Below, one piece after another: positions 21,017 to 33,479 of a DNA stretch of 64,000 nucleotides. Position 1 is the stretch's first letter. Each line of letters opens with the position of its first letter. This stretch comes from Pyxicephalus adspersus (lineage: Eukaryota; Chordata; Amphibia; Anura; Pyxicephalidae), in assembly GCF_032062135.1 (NCBI RefSeq), contig NC_092861.1, positions 59,760,499 to 59,824,498 of the forward strand. The letters run 5' to 3'. The notes below the pieces were generated by a model. It saw only the letters and a program-made list of their open reading frames with translations, did no database searches and was not told the origin of the DNA. A program made the position numbers and the translations under genes.

Positions 21017-24000
21017 ATGGGCCAGAGTGTAATCAATGGGCTCTTTGGCATAGTTGTTTACGTTTCTCTGCTTTTTCTTAGTATGGAAATGTGGAACCAT
21101 CCGAAGGCTGTAGTTCCACCAAAGGTCAGTAAACTGCTTTCATTTTGTCCCTGCAAACTAAATCAAGTTTTGAATTGTGCTAACAGTCCAGTAAATGTTT
21201 TACTGTTTTGTATCTTGGGGATCTGATGCTAATAAAAATTAAAATGAATGGGCCTGTAAGTATGCATAATGTTACATTTTTTGGGATTATGTTTTAACCA
21301 CAGGTTAATGATGTGAAGTGCACTTTTCCCTCAAAGAACAACAGATGGAAAAGATATACAATAAATCCACTGGGATACAAATGGGATCACCTAAATCTGA
21401 CATACAAGTGAGTTTATAGACAAGAATTTAGATTGCTATATTTGTTGATGCACATTTGTTGTATAAAAAAATGTACAGATTCATACATTACAGAATAAAC
21501 TAGCAAACTACAAAACTAGGTACAGGAGGGATGATTGTCTAAAAATCTGTGATGTAAAAGAAAATATATCTGTAGCCAAGTTTGTTTATTTGAGTCCCTG
21601 GTAATAGCCAACTAAAATCATCTTGTATCCAATGGCAGAAAAGTCAAAGCCATTTAGTTTGATATTTTATTTACTTTAAAACTTGCCTGTACAATTTGAG
21701 TATCCATACACATTATAATCTCTCTCAGACAGCAGTAGATAAGGCAAGGTGTGATTTCTAAAGGAAAATGACTCAAAAATGTAGAAAAATTTAAAAAGCA
21801 CAAAACCGCAACCGCAACCGCACAAAAAGTATTTTCTAAAAGAGACAATAGTTTTATAGTAACAATCTCTCCATTGTTTATAGAGTCTCTATTCCTTAAT
21901 TGTTCATGGATACCCTGTTTCCCCGATTATAAGGCACTGTCTTATATTTTTTGAAATGCCAAAATATNNNNNNNNNNNNNNNNNNNNNNNNNNNNNNNNN
22001 NNNNNNNNNNNNNNNNNNNNNNNNNNNNNNNNNNNNNNNNNNNNNNNNNNNNNNNNNNNNNNNNNNNNNNNNNNNNNNNNNNNNNNNNNNNNNNNNNNNN
22101 NNNNNNNNNNNNNNNNNNNNNNNNNNNNNNNNNNNNNNNNNNNNNNNNNNNNNNNNNNNNNNNNNNNNNNNNNNNNNNNNNNNNNNNNNNNNNNNNNNNN
22201 NNNNNNNNNNNNNNNNNNNNNNNNNNNNNNNNNNNNNNNNNNNNNNNNNNNNNNNNNNNNNNNNNNNNNNNNNNNNNNNNNNNNNNNNNNNNNNNNNNNN
22301 NNNNNNNNNNNNNNNNNNNNNNNNNNNNNNNNNNNNNNNNNNNNNNNNNNNNNNNNNNNNNNNNNNNNNNNNNNNNNNNNNNNNNNNNNNNNNNNNNNNN
22401 NNNNNNNNNNNNNNNNNNNNNNNNNNNNNNNNNNNNNNNNNNNNNNNNNNNNNNNNNNNNNNNNNNNNNNNNNNNNNNNNNNNNNNNNNNNNNNNNNNNN
22501 NNNNNNNNNNNNNNNNNNNNNNNNNNNNNNNNNNNNNNNNNNNNNNNNNNNNNNNNNNNNNNNNNNNNNNNNNNNNNNNNNNNNNNNNNNNNNNNNNNNN
22601 NNNNNNNNNNNNNNNNNNNNNNNNNNNNNNNNNNNNNNNNNNNNNNNNNNNNNNNNNNNNNNNNNNNNNNNNNNNNNNNNNNNNNNNNNNNNNNNNNNNN
22701 NNNNNNNNNNNNNNNNNNNNNNNNNNNNNNNNNNNNNNNNNNNNNNNNNNNNNNNNNNNNNNNNNNNNNNNNNNNNNNNNNNNNNNNNNNNNNNNNNNNN
22801 NNNNNNNNNNNNNNNNNNNNNNNNNNNNNNNNNNNNNNNNNNNNNNNCTTTCAGTTTCACTCTGCACTGCAGCCAGGAGCAGACACGTGCTGCAGCCAGC
22901 ATCAAGGAGACACACACAGGATTGGATATCGGGGAATGTCTTATTCACGTGTGAGTGTCTTATTTTAATTATTTTTTCAAAAATCGGGGATGTCTTAAAA
23001 TCGGGGAAACACGGTATAAGAATTGTATATTACTGATAAAACTATTTTTATGCATTCATTTTCTCTATTTATGTTGGTTTATACCTAAATTTAATAATAC
23101 TAAAGAATACTGAAATTTAAAGCAGCACATAAAATATAAAAATCCTGTGACTCCTAGGCCAATCCCTGGAGCTCTGCAGGGGTGAGAAGTTATATCTAGA
23201 AAAAGGTAAAGAAAAAGCACTGACTCATCTTCCTACATTTACCTGCTACTTCCACTGCTGCTTGAATTCCTACACCCACCAGAGTCTGACCGACTTAAGT
23301 TACTATGCTTTGAACATATAAACCTATGACATTGTTATCTTAATCCTATTGTCTCTGGAAATTTACTAATTTTACCATTCTTATTTTTAATATTTTTTGT
23401 TTATGATGTAATGTTTTTGCTTTTTACTTACATATACCAATTAGCAATATTTTCTTTCAACTATTTAGACTATTTACTTTTTATACATACCCCTGAGGAA
23501 GCCAATAGGCGAAGCGCGTCGGGTAACAAGACGTTATACGGTTTATACCGCTAAGACGATATATGGTTAATTCTTTAAGTAGTTTTACACTCTTTAACTC
23601 GCCCCATGATGTTATAGTGGGTCCTGAACGAAATTCATGTATCTATTTTTACTGTAATTTTGTCTGACTGTTAAAAATGTACACCAACTAATTTTAATTT
23701 TAGCCTACAAACCCCTTCTTTTTGCCTTTATTTACTGTATAACATATTTTCCAGGGGTGGCTATAGAAAGACCAATATATGATAGAGAGAGTGGGATAGT
23801 GAGAGTGGGATAAAATATCTTTAATTGTTATCTTATTAATAGATGGACGGGTATGCATTTATTACAGGACATTTCTACTAAACAAGCTATATTAGCAGAC
23901 CAACTTAGAAAAACTTATAAATTACTATTACTATATTACTACATTAAAGGAATGCCTTGCTTAGGTTAGTACTAAGAATGTACCTACCTATTACAGGATT

Positions 24001-27000
24001 GTCCAGTTTCCCAGCACACTAAACAAAGATGACACAGAAAAGGCTCTGGAGATCGCCTTCCGCATGTGGAGCAATGTGTCTCCTTTAACCTTTCAGCGTT
24101 TACCTTCTTCTCAGGAGTCTGACCTTAGCATTGGTAAGTAGATGGGCTGACAAAGGCAGAAATGTGAATGAAATACACTTTTAACATATATAACAATATT
24201 CAGTTTCCCGTCAAGGAGAAACAAATAATTTATATCTGTTATATCAAAAAATTGCTCAGGTTTAGGTCCTACAGGAAATGTAAGTGGACATCCAGTTTTG
24301 GGCAAAGTTGTTCACAAAACAAAAATAGCCATTGTATTTATTTGGTATTGGGGAATAAACAATGAAGCCACCACCATTTGGATATTGGGCTAAAAGCATT
24401 CTATGTTCTATGGTCACTTCAGAATGTCTTCAACACTGAGCAGCCGAGATTAGTGGGTGCTCTATGCATTTGAAAAATTAAAATATGACTAAATTGCCAC
24501 TAAAACCTTAACATTATTTTACAGGATTTTATGCCTTCAATCACAGTGACTGTTGGAGCTCTCCATTGCACCCCTGTTTTGATGGCCCCAATGGGGAACT
24601 GGCCCATGCTTTCCTGCCACCCAGAGGAGAAATTCATTTTGACAACCATGAATTCTGGATACTTGGACCTTCGCGATTCAGCTGGAAACAAGGTAATTAT
24701 TTTTATTTTTTTTCCAGAAGGCCCAACCACTATGGGCTTGTTACCATCATTACTACATGGCTAAACATAATTTCTGAACACAGAGAAATGTATAGAAATG
24801 ACTGCTACTAAAAAGAGCCCAAGCAAAACTCTTTTTAGATTTTTAGTCATGTTAAATATGTATACAGCAATAATAGTTTTTTTATATCTATTTATTACCG
24901 CAACTTTCATTTAAAACACATTTTTTTCGCTGGGAAAAATCACTTAACATACATTTTTACTAGAAAAGGGTGTGATGGTTCATTTGTAGGTACTGGTTGG
25001 TTATTCTCCTAGTGTAATTTTTTCATATCGTACACTCCACTTGCAATTTTCATAGCAAGATAAATGAAAAATTAAACCAGAAAAGTGAGAATCATTACTT
25101 GATAACTATGCCAGGTTTATGTAACTAAACTCCTTCTGGTGGTGAGTGGCAAAATGACAGGTTCTGATAAACTACTGTACCGCAGGCCTGGATAGCGTGA
25201 GGTGCTGGCCTGATATCAGATTACTATTTTTCAACTAAATTCAAATAGGACAAAATGAGATACCTTGTCATAGTTGGAATTTTCTAAAATTATTTCACTG
25301 CACTGCAATATAACAAAATTAGGTTTTTACATTCTTTTACAAGCTCTGCACATAGCTATTTTTTTCCTGCAGAACTTCTGATTCAGATACATTTGATTAA
25401 TAAGTATATAACACGTTTGCTGTGAACTTGTTACTTGCTCCTCACTAGACCAAAACACCAGGGCAATTAGAAGGTTTTTCACAATCATTTAAGGAGTTAT
25501 AAAGTGTAACTTAATGGAACAAGAGCTTATCTGTTTCTGCATTTTATTCTCCATGTGTCCTTATTTACTCAACCCTTCCATTTATTTTTATTCATTTATC
25601 TTTTTGTCTTGTCTGTCTTTAGGTGTATGGTACAACGATCTAGTCCAGGTGGCAGCTCATGAAATTGGCCATGCGCTTGGATTGTGGCACTCAAATGATA
25701 TTGCTGCTCTGATGCATCCTAATGCTACAAATACACGGACACGTCACTTGGCACAAGATGATATCTTGGCACTTCAGCATCTCTATGGTACCTATTGGAT
25801 ACCATCATCCATCCTAACCTGTAAATTTGCCCAAGAGTAGTAAAACTTGAACATATAAACTATAATTCACAAAGATGTTTACTAAAATCGCTAAAAAGCT
25901 AATGCACATTTTAGTATCTACATTCAGTGACTGTAAGTAAGAAGCAACATGTTAGTGAGTCATAATATTCCAACTATGCATGGTGGCTCAGAGGTTAGCA
26001 CTCTGGCCTTTGCAGCGCTAGGTCACATGTTTGAATCCTGGTTCGTTTGCTGGTTCTTCCCATGTTTAAATGGGTTTCCTCTGGGTACTCCTGTTTCCTC
26101 CTACATTCCAAAAACATGCAGTTAGGTTATTTGGCTTCCCTCCAAATTGACCCTAGACTGTATTAAAGACATATGACTATAAAAGGGACATTAGCTTGTG
26201 AGCCCCGTTGGAGGACAGCTAGTGACATGACTATGCACTTTCTACAGTGCTGCTTATTATATCGGTGCTTTAAAATAATGTGCAATAATAATACTTAAAG
26301 TAAGCTTGTTATACCAAAACCTTTGTACCCTAGCTTCAACATCTTGGAAAGCTGACCTTACAGTATCTCACAGTGCCCCAAATTCTGAGGTATACTTTCT
26401 TGCTTTGGAATGGTGATGTCTTAGACAGCAATGGGGGGGAGGGGGTAAGGTAGGTCTTGGAGCCAGGGACGACAGATTCTGCATTGCACACATCTTGATA
26501 ATTGTCCCATCTTTTTTTTTTTTTTTTTTTAGAATCATATTTATTAAGAAATACCAAGGAATGAACAATAATCACAAACAGTAGAAAACATTGCATGATA
26601 CATCAGACAATACAAGACATCAGAAAACATGTAAATAGTAAAATGTGTGTGAGCAAACCCTGTGCCACACCACACCACCAGCAAGAGCCATCCACATGGG
26701 GGAAAATCCTAGCAAGCTTGAAAGGTGTTCTATACCAGCGAGTGGCCAATTTGTAGTTGGTGTCCTGGTATTGGTTACAAATTAAAGCTTTATGGCAAAA
26801 ATGAAGCATCATCTCCCTCTGTTCCTCAGTAAATTGAATATTTAAATCCACCTCCTATTTAGCAACGAGACAATTGTCCCATCTTGGATGCTATCGGAAT
26901 CTATAATACCTAATCTAAATGAACAAAGTCTGGTCATGTTCAAGAGAGAAAAGTTCTCTAACTAAAGAAGCAGAACCTTCCTTCTAATGTGGTTGGAACA

Positions 27001-30000
27001 TGGAAATTAGGTTGTAGTGTGCATCAGCATTTGAGAACATTGTACATGTTTGAGTTATAAGGTTTTGACAAAGTTTAAAAATGCTGAATTTTAGATTTAG
27101 AGAAAGGTTGCAGCTGCCAAACAAGCAGTTAGACGTATAAATATCGAGGGTGAATCTAAAACAAAAATGTAACCCTAAACTCTTTCTGGGGTGTATAGAT
27201 GCATCCTATAAATAGTTTTGTGAGTCCAGTGAGAATAATGATAAAGAGAGAGGATGGGTTATTATTTTCATTGCACCCACACAAACATAACATTTTGGGG
27301 ATGTTTAGTGAGCGAAGCTGAAATGGTACGTCACAAATCAATGAGATGTGCACAGATTTTTAGGATGCATTTTGCATATGTAGAAATAAGTTTTATATGC
27401 ATGTACTGTATTTGTTATCAAGTGGAGAAGTATATTTGTAGAAAAAAGTATTTTGTGTGCAAGTGTTTTGAGTGTATTATTACACATGTATAGTGCATAT
27501 GACGTTTGAATATCATGCAATACCATAAACCTTAATGACAGATGTAAGGATTACATGTAAGCCCATCTCCATGCACTTTAGTATGTAAGTGGGCATAAGA
27601 GAGAAATATACAGGCTGCCATTGGTAACCTATCATTATGAAAATGCTGGTTGCCTGCCTGTCATATACTGCCATGTACTTTAAATTCAGAAGGTTGAATG
27701 GGCTCATGATACAAGATAAGACTGCATACCAAGTCCATCATGGTATGAGTACAAAGATAGCTGAGAATAAATTGACAGGTATGGTTCTCTGCAACATCTG
27801 TCACCAATTCTGGACAACAAATCTCAGGGGAAGTTTGATCTGATGTAGTAATTTTTTGTGATAGTCATGATTGTTTCCCCAAAATTAGGCAGGACCCAGG
27901 ATGTCTTCTCAAAGTATAAAATTTAAGGAAGAAAAACATGCATGTAAATGCCAATATGATCCATGTTAGGTCTACATGTCCTAAAAAGCAGTTAAATATA
28001 TTTTATGCCTACAGAGAATAAATTCATATCCATGCAAAGTAAACTAAAAAATATCACCCCATGGCTCCCAAATAATGTCTATGATTATTATTTCATAGGT
28101 TGTGCAGCTGGATCTACATGTTGGCTGACACAAGTTCAGGAAAAGTGCAACACACAGAAAACATGTCATCCAAAGTGCCATGGTTGTAGAGGTAAGGAAA
28201 TGATCAATATATGTGGCAAGTTCTAGTAGCAGAAATGGCAGACAGCTATTATGATAGTTGGTGTCATAATGGTTCTGACATTTATTTTCATTAAGAGACA
28301 CTAGATCAAAGGACCACAACACACAAGGTCAAAGTGAAGATGCTTTATGTTGCCAAAGGTGAATCTGTTATCCTCAATTGTACCCATAACGCACCCCATC
28401 CACGACAGAAAATCAGGTAAGTGTTATGTGGAAGATACATATATTTGTATAACTCTAATACCCATGGGGTGTTGCCAAAAAATAACATTTATATCTTCCA
28501 AAAATGCATTTTGCCAAAATAAAACAAAATTTCATCTTCATGCATCTGCATCTCCGTCAAATGTGTCACCACTGGGAGATTTTCTCTTGATAGATGTTTT
28601 AGTCGCAGCAGAAGAATGTTAGATTTCCTATTACTTATGAGGATATATCACCCTAACTGTGACATACTAGCCATCAATATTGGCCAATGTGCATGTTTAA
28701 TCTTTTTCCAATACTGGGACTGATAATGGTATAATATGAGGCTGCAAGCCCCGATAAGGCTAGGTAAGTTATTCAAGTGGTATCAGCTCTGTGCAAGCAG
28801 TGGGGCGGGTGATCACCAATAGCAACTTAAACCGAGATGTGATATAGCTGTTGGTGCAGTAAATGTTTATAGAGAGAATGATGCAAACATATACACATGA
28901 ATATAATTTGTAACAGAGTGATAAACCCAGACACAGCAAGCACAACCTAAACACCTAAAAACAAACTAGAATGGGAATATAGAAACCAACATACAATTAA
29001 ACACAGGCCAGGTGGAACAGTAGGTTGGGTTTAAAACAAGTTAGAAACAAGGTCAGGGCCAGAGAGCACAACTGAAAGAGGGTTAAACAATCAGTGGGAT
29101 GTCTGTCACACAGAGAAAGTTTTTTTCCTAAATCAAAGAGGAAGACAATATATTTTATTTATTTTTTTGGGAAATCTGTTTAAATTTGGAAGAGCAAAAC
29201 ATACACAAACACAAAGAGACAGGATTAACATTCAGGAAAACAATGAGAGCTGTATATATTACTTTACTGTTTTTTCTGTTATGTTTAAAGTGAAACTTTG
29301 GCCACTCATTGCAGCATTTTAAGCTGAACATGGGGCACATGAAGGGTGTGTATTCTTGGTGTGGAATATTTACTTCAGTTTTAGTGCAGCATGCCACACT
29401 GAAATTGAAAAAAGCATCCCAGCTAATCCATAGAGAATGCACATTGCACATTCACATCCTTCAATGCTGGTAAAACATGCAGGATTTTTTTTTTCTCACA
29501 TTGCAGTCTAAAACCAGTGAAGAATAAAGCAATGTACAAACTTTATATTTTTGTTGGAAAGGATCATGAAAGATCCTTTCTAATGACAAAAAACTGAAAA
29601 TGAATGAACGAGCGCTGTACATACAGCACCATTCTGCTACATAGGGGAGGGGGGAGAACTAGCAAGCGACACCCTGCCTGCTGCACTCTCTCTCCTTCAC
29701 TTGCATTGCATTGTTTCTTCTTTCATCGTTCATGGATCTGCCAGAAACGGATCCATGAATGATATCGGACGGCGCTGTACACGTCAGATTTTCATCTGAT
29801 ACTAGCCGTGTGTTGAGAATTGGACGAGAATCATCTGACGTGTGCACATAGCCTTAGCCTGACTGTTTACAGAAACTGGAAGTGTCCAAGTAACGCCAGT
29901 TACTCCAGCACCATCTTCTGACCAGTGTGACTTTTAAATGGGCAGTGATGGTGTTTTGCTCTTTTAATTATTTATATGTCTATGTTATCTGCTATGTTAT

Positions 30001-30310
30001 GTGTTGGCTACTTTTCTTCTGTGAAATTGCAGGCAAGTAAATATTTAATTGCACTTGGTACTTTGTACTTTTATTTCTTTTAAAAGTTTGAATTTTATAA
30101 CCTTGTTAATTACACTTTATCAACTTTCTTTCAATTAGTTGGTATAAAAATGGATCCCGTCTTATGTCATCAACTCCTGGGATAATCATGAAGTCTTCAG
30201 CGAGTCTTATCCTGCAAGCACAAGAAAAGACCAAAGGACGTTACACATGTGTAATTCGCAGGGGAAGAAGGATCCTTGGTGGAAAGTCATGGAATCTCCG
30301 AATAATATAA
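21017..30310 (+). CDS. MMP23: Matrix metalloproteinase-23-like membrane protease, complete
   Basis: Type II membrane zinc protease with the unusual MMP23 architecture. Exons: 21017-21124, 21304-21407, 23997-24133, 24525-24692, 25623-25787, 28099-28191, 28296-28416, 30139-30310, all GT-AG, 355 residues. Residues 8-22 are a hydrophobic signal anchor. RWKR (50-53) is a furin-type site just before the catalytic domain, as in mammalian MMP23. HEIGHALGLWH at 185-195 binds zinc, and Met203 is the Met-turn. Six cysteines at 229, 235, 244, 250, 254 and 257 form a ShK-like domain, and an Ig-like domain follows with Cys287 and Cys336 and the usual SWYKNG strand. There is no hemopexin domain, as expected for the family. 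The protein is shorter than human MMP23 (about 390), mainly in the pro-region and the ShK-Ig linker. Its position between AP2M1 and ABCF3 differs from that of human MMP23. The 'MMP23' symbol is by architecture; a/b paralogue status is unresolved. Confidence 0.93.
21911..23016. mobile_element. DNA transposon with TA-flanked inverted repeats, interior unsequenced
   Basis: The left end reads TACCCTGTTTCCCCGATTAT and the right end is its inverted partner (ATCGGGGAAACACGGTA). Both ends also repeat the GTCTTAT/AAGACA motif inward. TA at both outer ends fits a Tc1/mariner-like target duplication. The interior is almost entirely the assembly gap, so it may be a MITE or a longer autonomous element. 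It lies in MMP23 intron 2. Confidence 0.75.
21968..22847. other. Assembly gap of 880 N
   Basis: Run of N. Any ORF crossing it is an artefact. Confidence 1.
23491..23523 (+). repeat. Dispersed CCTGAGGAAGC / GCGAAGCGCGT motif
   Basis: CCCTGAGGAAGC, a short spacer, then GGCGAAGCGCGTCGGG. An inverted copy with the same two half-motifs is at 31322-31360. Both flank or lie in MMP23, one in intron 2 and one 1 kb downstream. From memory this motif is widespread in frog genomes; the parent element is not identified. Confidence 0.6.
25978..26295 (+). mobile_element. V-SINE-like copy in MMP23 intron 5
   Basis: GGTGGCTCAGAGGTTAGCA head, GTTTCCTCCTACATTCCAAA core and a tail ending in AATAATAATAC. It has the same order as the copy at 1456-1800 but a degraded box B. 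Confidence 0.85.
26514..26871 (-). mobile_element. 5'-truncated L1/Tx1-like LINE insertion with exact target duplication
   Basis: A perfect 14-bp direct repeat, AATTGTCCCATCTT, stands at 26500-26513 and 26872-26885. Between them a T run at the left (the minus-strand poly-A tail) is followed by a minus-strand ORF whose YKLATRWYRTPFKLARIFP segment is typical of the C-terminal region of L1-type ORF2 proteins. It is much shorter than a full LINE, and the sequence between the ORF end and the tail suggests an internal deletion. It lies in MMP23 intron 5. Confidence 0.88.
29557..29857. mobile_element. Possible MITE with terminal hairpin
   Basis: At 29559-29582 GAAAGGATC and GATCCTTTC form a perfect hairpin around ATGAAA. 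The other end (about 29740-29857) has a second inverted pair around GGATCCATGAA/TTCATGGATC and the phrase GACGTGTGCACATAGCCTTA. The compact, GC-richer block contrasts with the AT-rich intron around it. Element class is unknown. Confidence 0.4.
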
Positions 30311-32826
30311 TACTAGCATAGAAATGTAACTTTCCTGCACTGTGACATAAATCAGCATTAACATAAAGCTCTGGATAAACAGCTAAATTAAATAATTAAA
30401 TCATGTACTGTATGTACTTACGTCTCATTCATTTATCATTTATTCTTTACTGCTATTTCTGCTTACATGAAGGAACTCCTGGCTCAGTCACAAAGCAATT
30501 TTCCAATATGTTCAGAAACATTTTTTTCTGCACCTTCACGTATTTTAGGTGCTGTAACTGTTGCTTAAAAAAAATTCAGATTCACATTCTAAAAAAAATT
30601 GATAGAAATATAAAAACAACTGATACATGTGCTAAATTATATAAAGTTACCTAAATAGAAAATCTTTATTTATATTAATACCAGAGGTTTTGGTTGCAGA
30701 CACGCTTACAAGCAGCCGGGTGAAATGAATTTATCTGAAGATAACTAAGTCCAGATCCAGATGAAATGCCGATGACAACGTACCAGAATATGGTTCTAAA
30801 CCCAGTCCTGGAAACAATATGTTTTGCTTTGAAAATAGACTATAAAATAAATTACACTGACCCAATGACAGGGTGAAAAATAGGTGGCAAGTAGGGTTGC
30901 AGAAGTTCAAGATATTCACAGTATGACAGCTGTCTCAGAAAACAGTATTCAGTATTGAACATTTATTTTATCAGTAGTTACAATGACCTATAAAGGATTA
31001 TGAGAACAGGAAGGTTTTATTTTTCTTGCTTAACAAAAGTATTATTATTATGAACCCTGGACTAGTTCAGGCTGATCCCATTACCTTTCCATTGTGGCAG
31101 TATGACTGACGCAGTCGTTTAAGAATACAAGAACAAGAAAAGTATGGGACTTTAACGGCAGTTTTATAAAAAAAAGGCATATACCTATTATTTCCTTCAT
31201 TAAGAAACAACAGTTAAGAATATACATGCCTCTTCCCTTATACCAAGTTTCAGAAAGAGTTAATCAACATTCTTAGCATAAATGGGCTAGATACATTGTA
31301 CACATTACATAGGATGAGATCATCCAACGCATTTCGTAGACTGTGTCCGCTTCCTCAGGGATGTAATTGGTACAGCTTGTAGGTGTATCAGCACTACAAC
31401 ATGTACAAAAAAACACAATAAGTACAGCTTTATTATATACATCAATTCTTTAATACAACCAAATTGTTTTGTACATACCAAAGGATGTTGCATTCACCAC
31501 TATGCTTACTCTTTTGGTATGAAGGTAGGCAAAAGGCAGAATTAAAATCACAACACACAGAGATGGCGGTGTCCCATATATGTTCTCCACAACAATATTC
31601 AGTACTTCTCCAGATATTATTGCTAATATTCACTCCATTATGGAGTGATAATAAATAATTATCCCTTGTGGAACATTCCCTTGTGGAAATCTTCTGGGTC
31701 CATGTGTTCAAGTGGCAGTAACTGATTCCCACCAGGGAATGTCAGATTCCCTATTTTATAAACGGAGCCCTATGAGAACTTTTGTTCTAACTTTGCTAAG
31801 TAACAGGAATAACCAGATCTGTATGCTGCTTCTCCTACACTGCCCAGTAAGAAGACTGTAGGAGGCAAGATGAGTAAAGTATATCCCCGCAAGCAATTTC
31901 TTCTTCTAATAGATGGGGGGGGGGGAGGGGTATGTTGTCTAGAGAGCTTCTTTAAAACTGAACTCCAAGTAAAAAAAAAACTAACTATTTAACTAAAACA
32001 CATATACAACAACATTTTCTCCTGCAATGCTAATCCTATATATCTGACCAATCCTTTCCATCTTTTTTTCTTCTGTAATATAAATGACAGGAAAGGAATA
32101 GGTTACAACAAGATCCCATGGCCCATCCCACAGTCTGAACTATAACCCAGCACTGCAGGCATTAGAGGAGCACAGTCTCTGGGCTTCCATTGTCCGCCAT
32201 GGCAATATATAAGGCAGGCATTTATGGAGAAATAAAAGGAGCACCATTATAAAGAACATCCCATGCTCTCGAAAATCCTCCTTGCATATAAATATTCTGC
32301 CACCTCTGTGCTCAGCAGTACTAAGTCTTCCATTTCCAGGTTACTTCTCCTGGTGATAGATAACCAAAGCTGACAACAGATCATCACTTTCATATCTATA
32401 CTTGTGCAGATCAGTGAGCCATGAATAAGCCATAAGAGAAAGGGGCCGAGAAGAGTAAACTGGAAATTCCTTTACTCATCAGCAGATGGCAGCACTGATA
32501 CAGGGCAATTCCTGACATGTTGTCTAGGTTCTCTTCCCTCACCTTACCCACAGGAAAGGTTGTTTAATATAATCTATACATATATTTACCTATACTTTAT
32601 ACATATTACCGCTGTTGAGGAAGTCCAATGACAAAACACAATGAGCAGAGTCTGTGGTGCCATCCAGCATTTCTGAAAGTGGTGCAGTGCTGAGTGCCAG
32701 AGATTTGTTGGTGCGGGTACATGTGCTGCATTATTACTGGAGGTAGTAAGGGCTGGGTAGAAGGGTTCCAGACATTTGTGCACACTTTATATTTTACCAC
32801 TAATTATACACCATACACAGCACCAT
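30311..32826. other. MMP23 3' UTR and intergenic DNA up to ABCF3
   Basis: A candidate AATAAA is at 30846-30851, about 540 bases after the MMP23 stop. The rest shows unsupported short ORFs, a G-run at about 31916-31928 and the inverted copy of the GAGGAAGC motif at 31322-31360. No gene was recognised. Confidence 0.5.
31322..31360 (-). repeat. Second copy of the CCTGAGGAAGC / CGAAATGCGTTGG motif
   Basis: The reverse strand reads CCCTGAGGAAGC, a longer spacer, then CGAAATGCGTTGG. It is the inverted counterpart of 23491-23523. Confidence 0.6.
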
Positions 32827-33132
32827 TTATTATTATTACACAGTATTTATATAGCGCCATCATATTACGCAGCGCTGTACAAAGTCCATACTCAGGTCAC
32901 TAGCTGTCCCTCAGAGGAGCTCACAATCTAATGTCCCTACCTCAGTCATATTTCTATATTATATGGTAAGTACACATTTGTGGAAAGCCAAATAACCTAA
33001 CTGCATGCTTTTGGAACGTGGGAGGAAACCGGAGTACCCAGAGGAGACCCACACAAACTCCATGCAGATAGCATCCTGGCCAGGATTCAAACCTGGGACC
33101 TAGCGCTGCAAAGGCCGGAGTGCCAAAGTATT
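32827..33132 (-). mobile_element. V-SINE-like copy, reverse orientation
   Basis: It begins with the tail (TATTTATATAGCGCCATCATA, reverse) and passes through GGAGGAAACCGGAGTACCC (core, reverse). The tRNA-like head is lost after about 33132. It lies about 500 bases upstream of the ABCF3 start. Confidence 0.85.
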
Positions 33133-33479
33133 ACCATACACAGGTACAGGGTGTGTATAATAAAAACATTGCTCCTACACCAATAGACACATGCAGTATA
33201 TGGCAGCATGAGGAGATAGGTACACTCCTTCCTGTGACACCTTAAGAGGGGATTTCCCTCACTTCCTGTTAACTCTACAGAGACAGGAAGTAAAGGGAAG
33301 TCTCCCTAGTAACCACACATGACATAAATGAATATGATGACGATGATTTGAACTTCCCATACTCTACAAAAAATAGAAAAAAAAGTTTTTTTGGATAGAG
33401 TTTACAGTTAAGTGTTCCCCTCAATGTAAATATCTCACTTTAATGTTTAAACAATGACATTGCACAGTTATGACATTCC

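Noticed and set aside
21896..23036. Long ORFs of 332-361 codons on both strands
   Set aside because: They exist only because the 880-N gap has no stop codons; the real flanks are transposon ends.
28298..28416. Alternative acceptor two bases downstream for MMP23 exon 7
   Set aside because: It shifts the frame and destroys the Ig-domain reading; the acceptor ending at 28295 keeps phase with exons 6 and 8.
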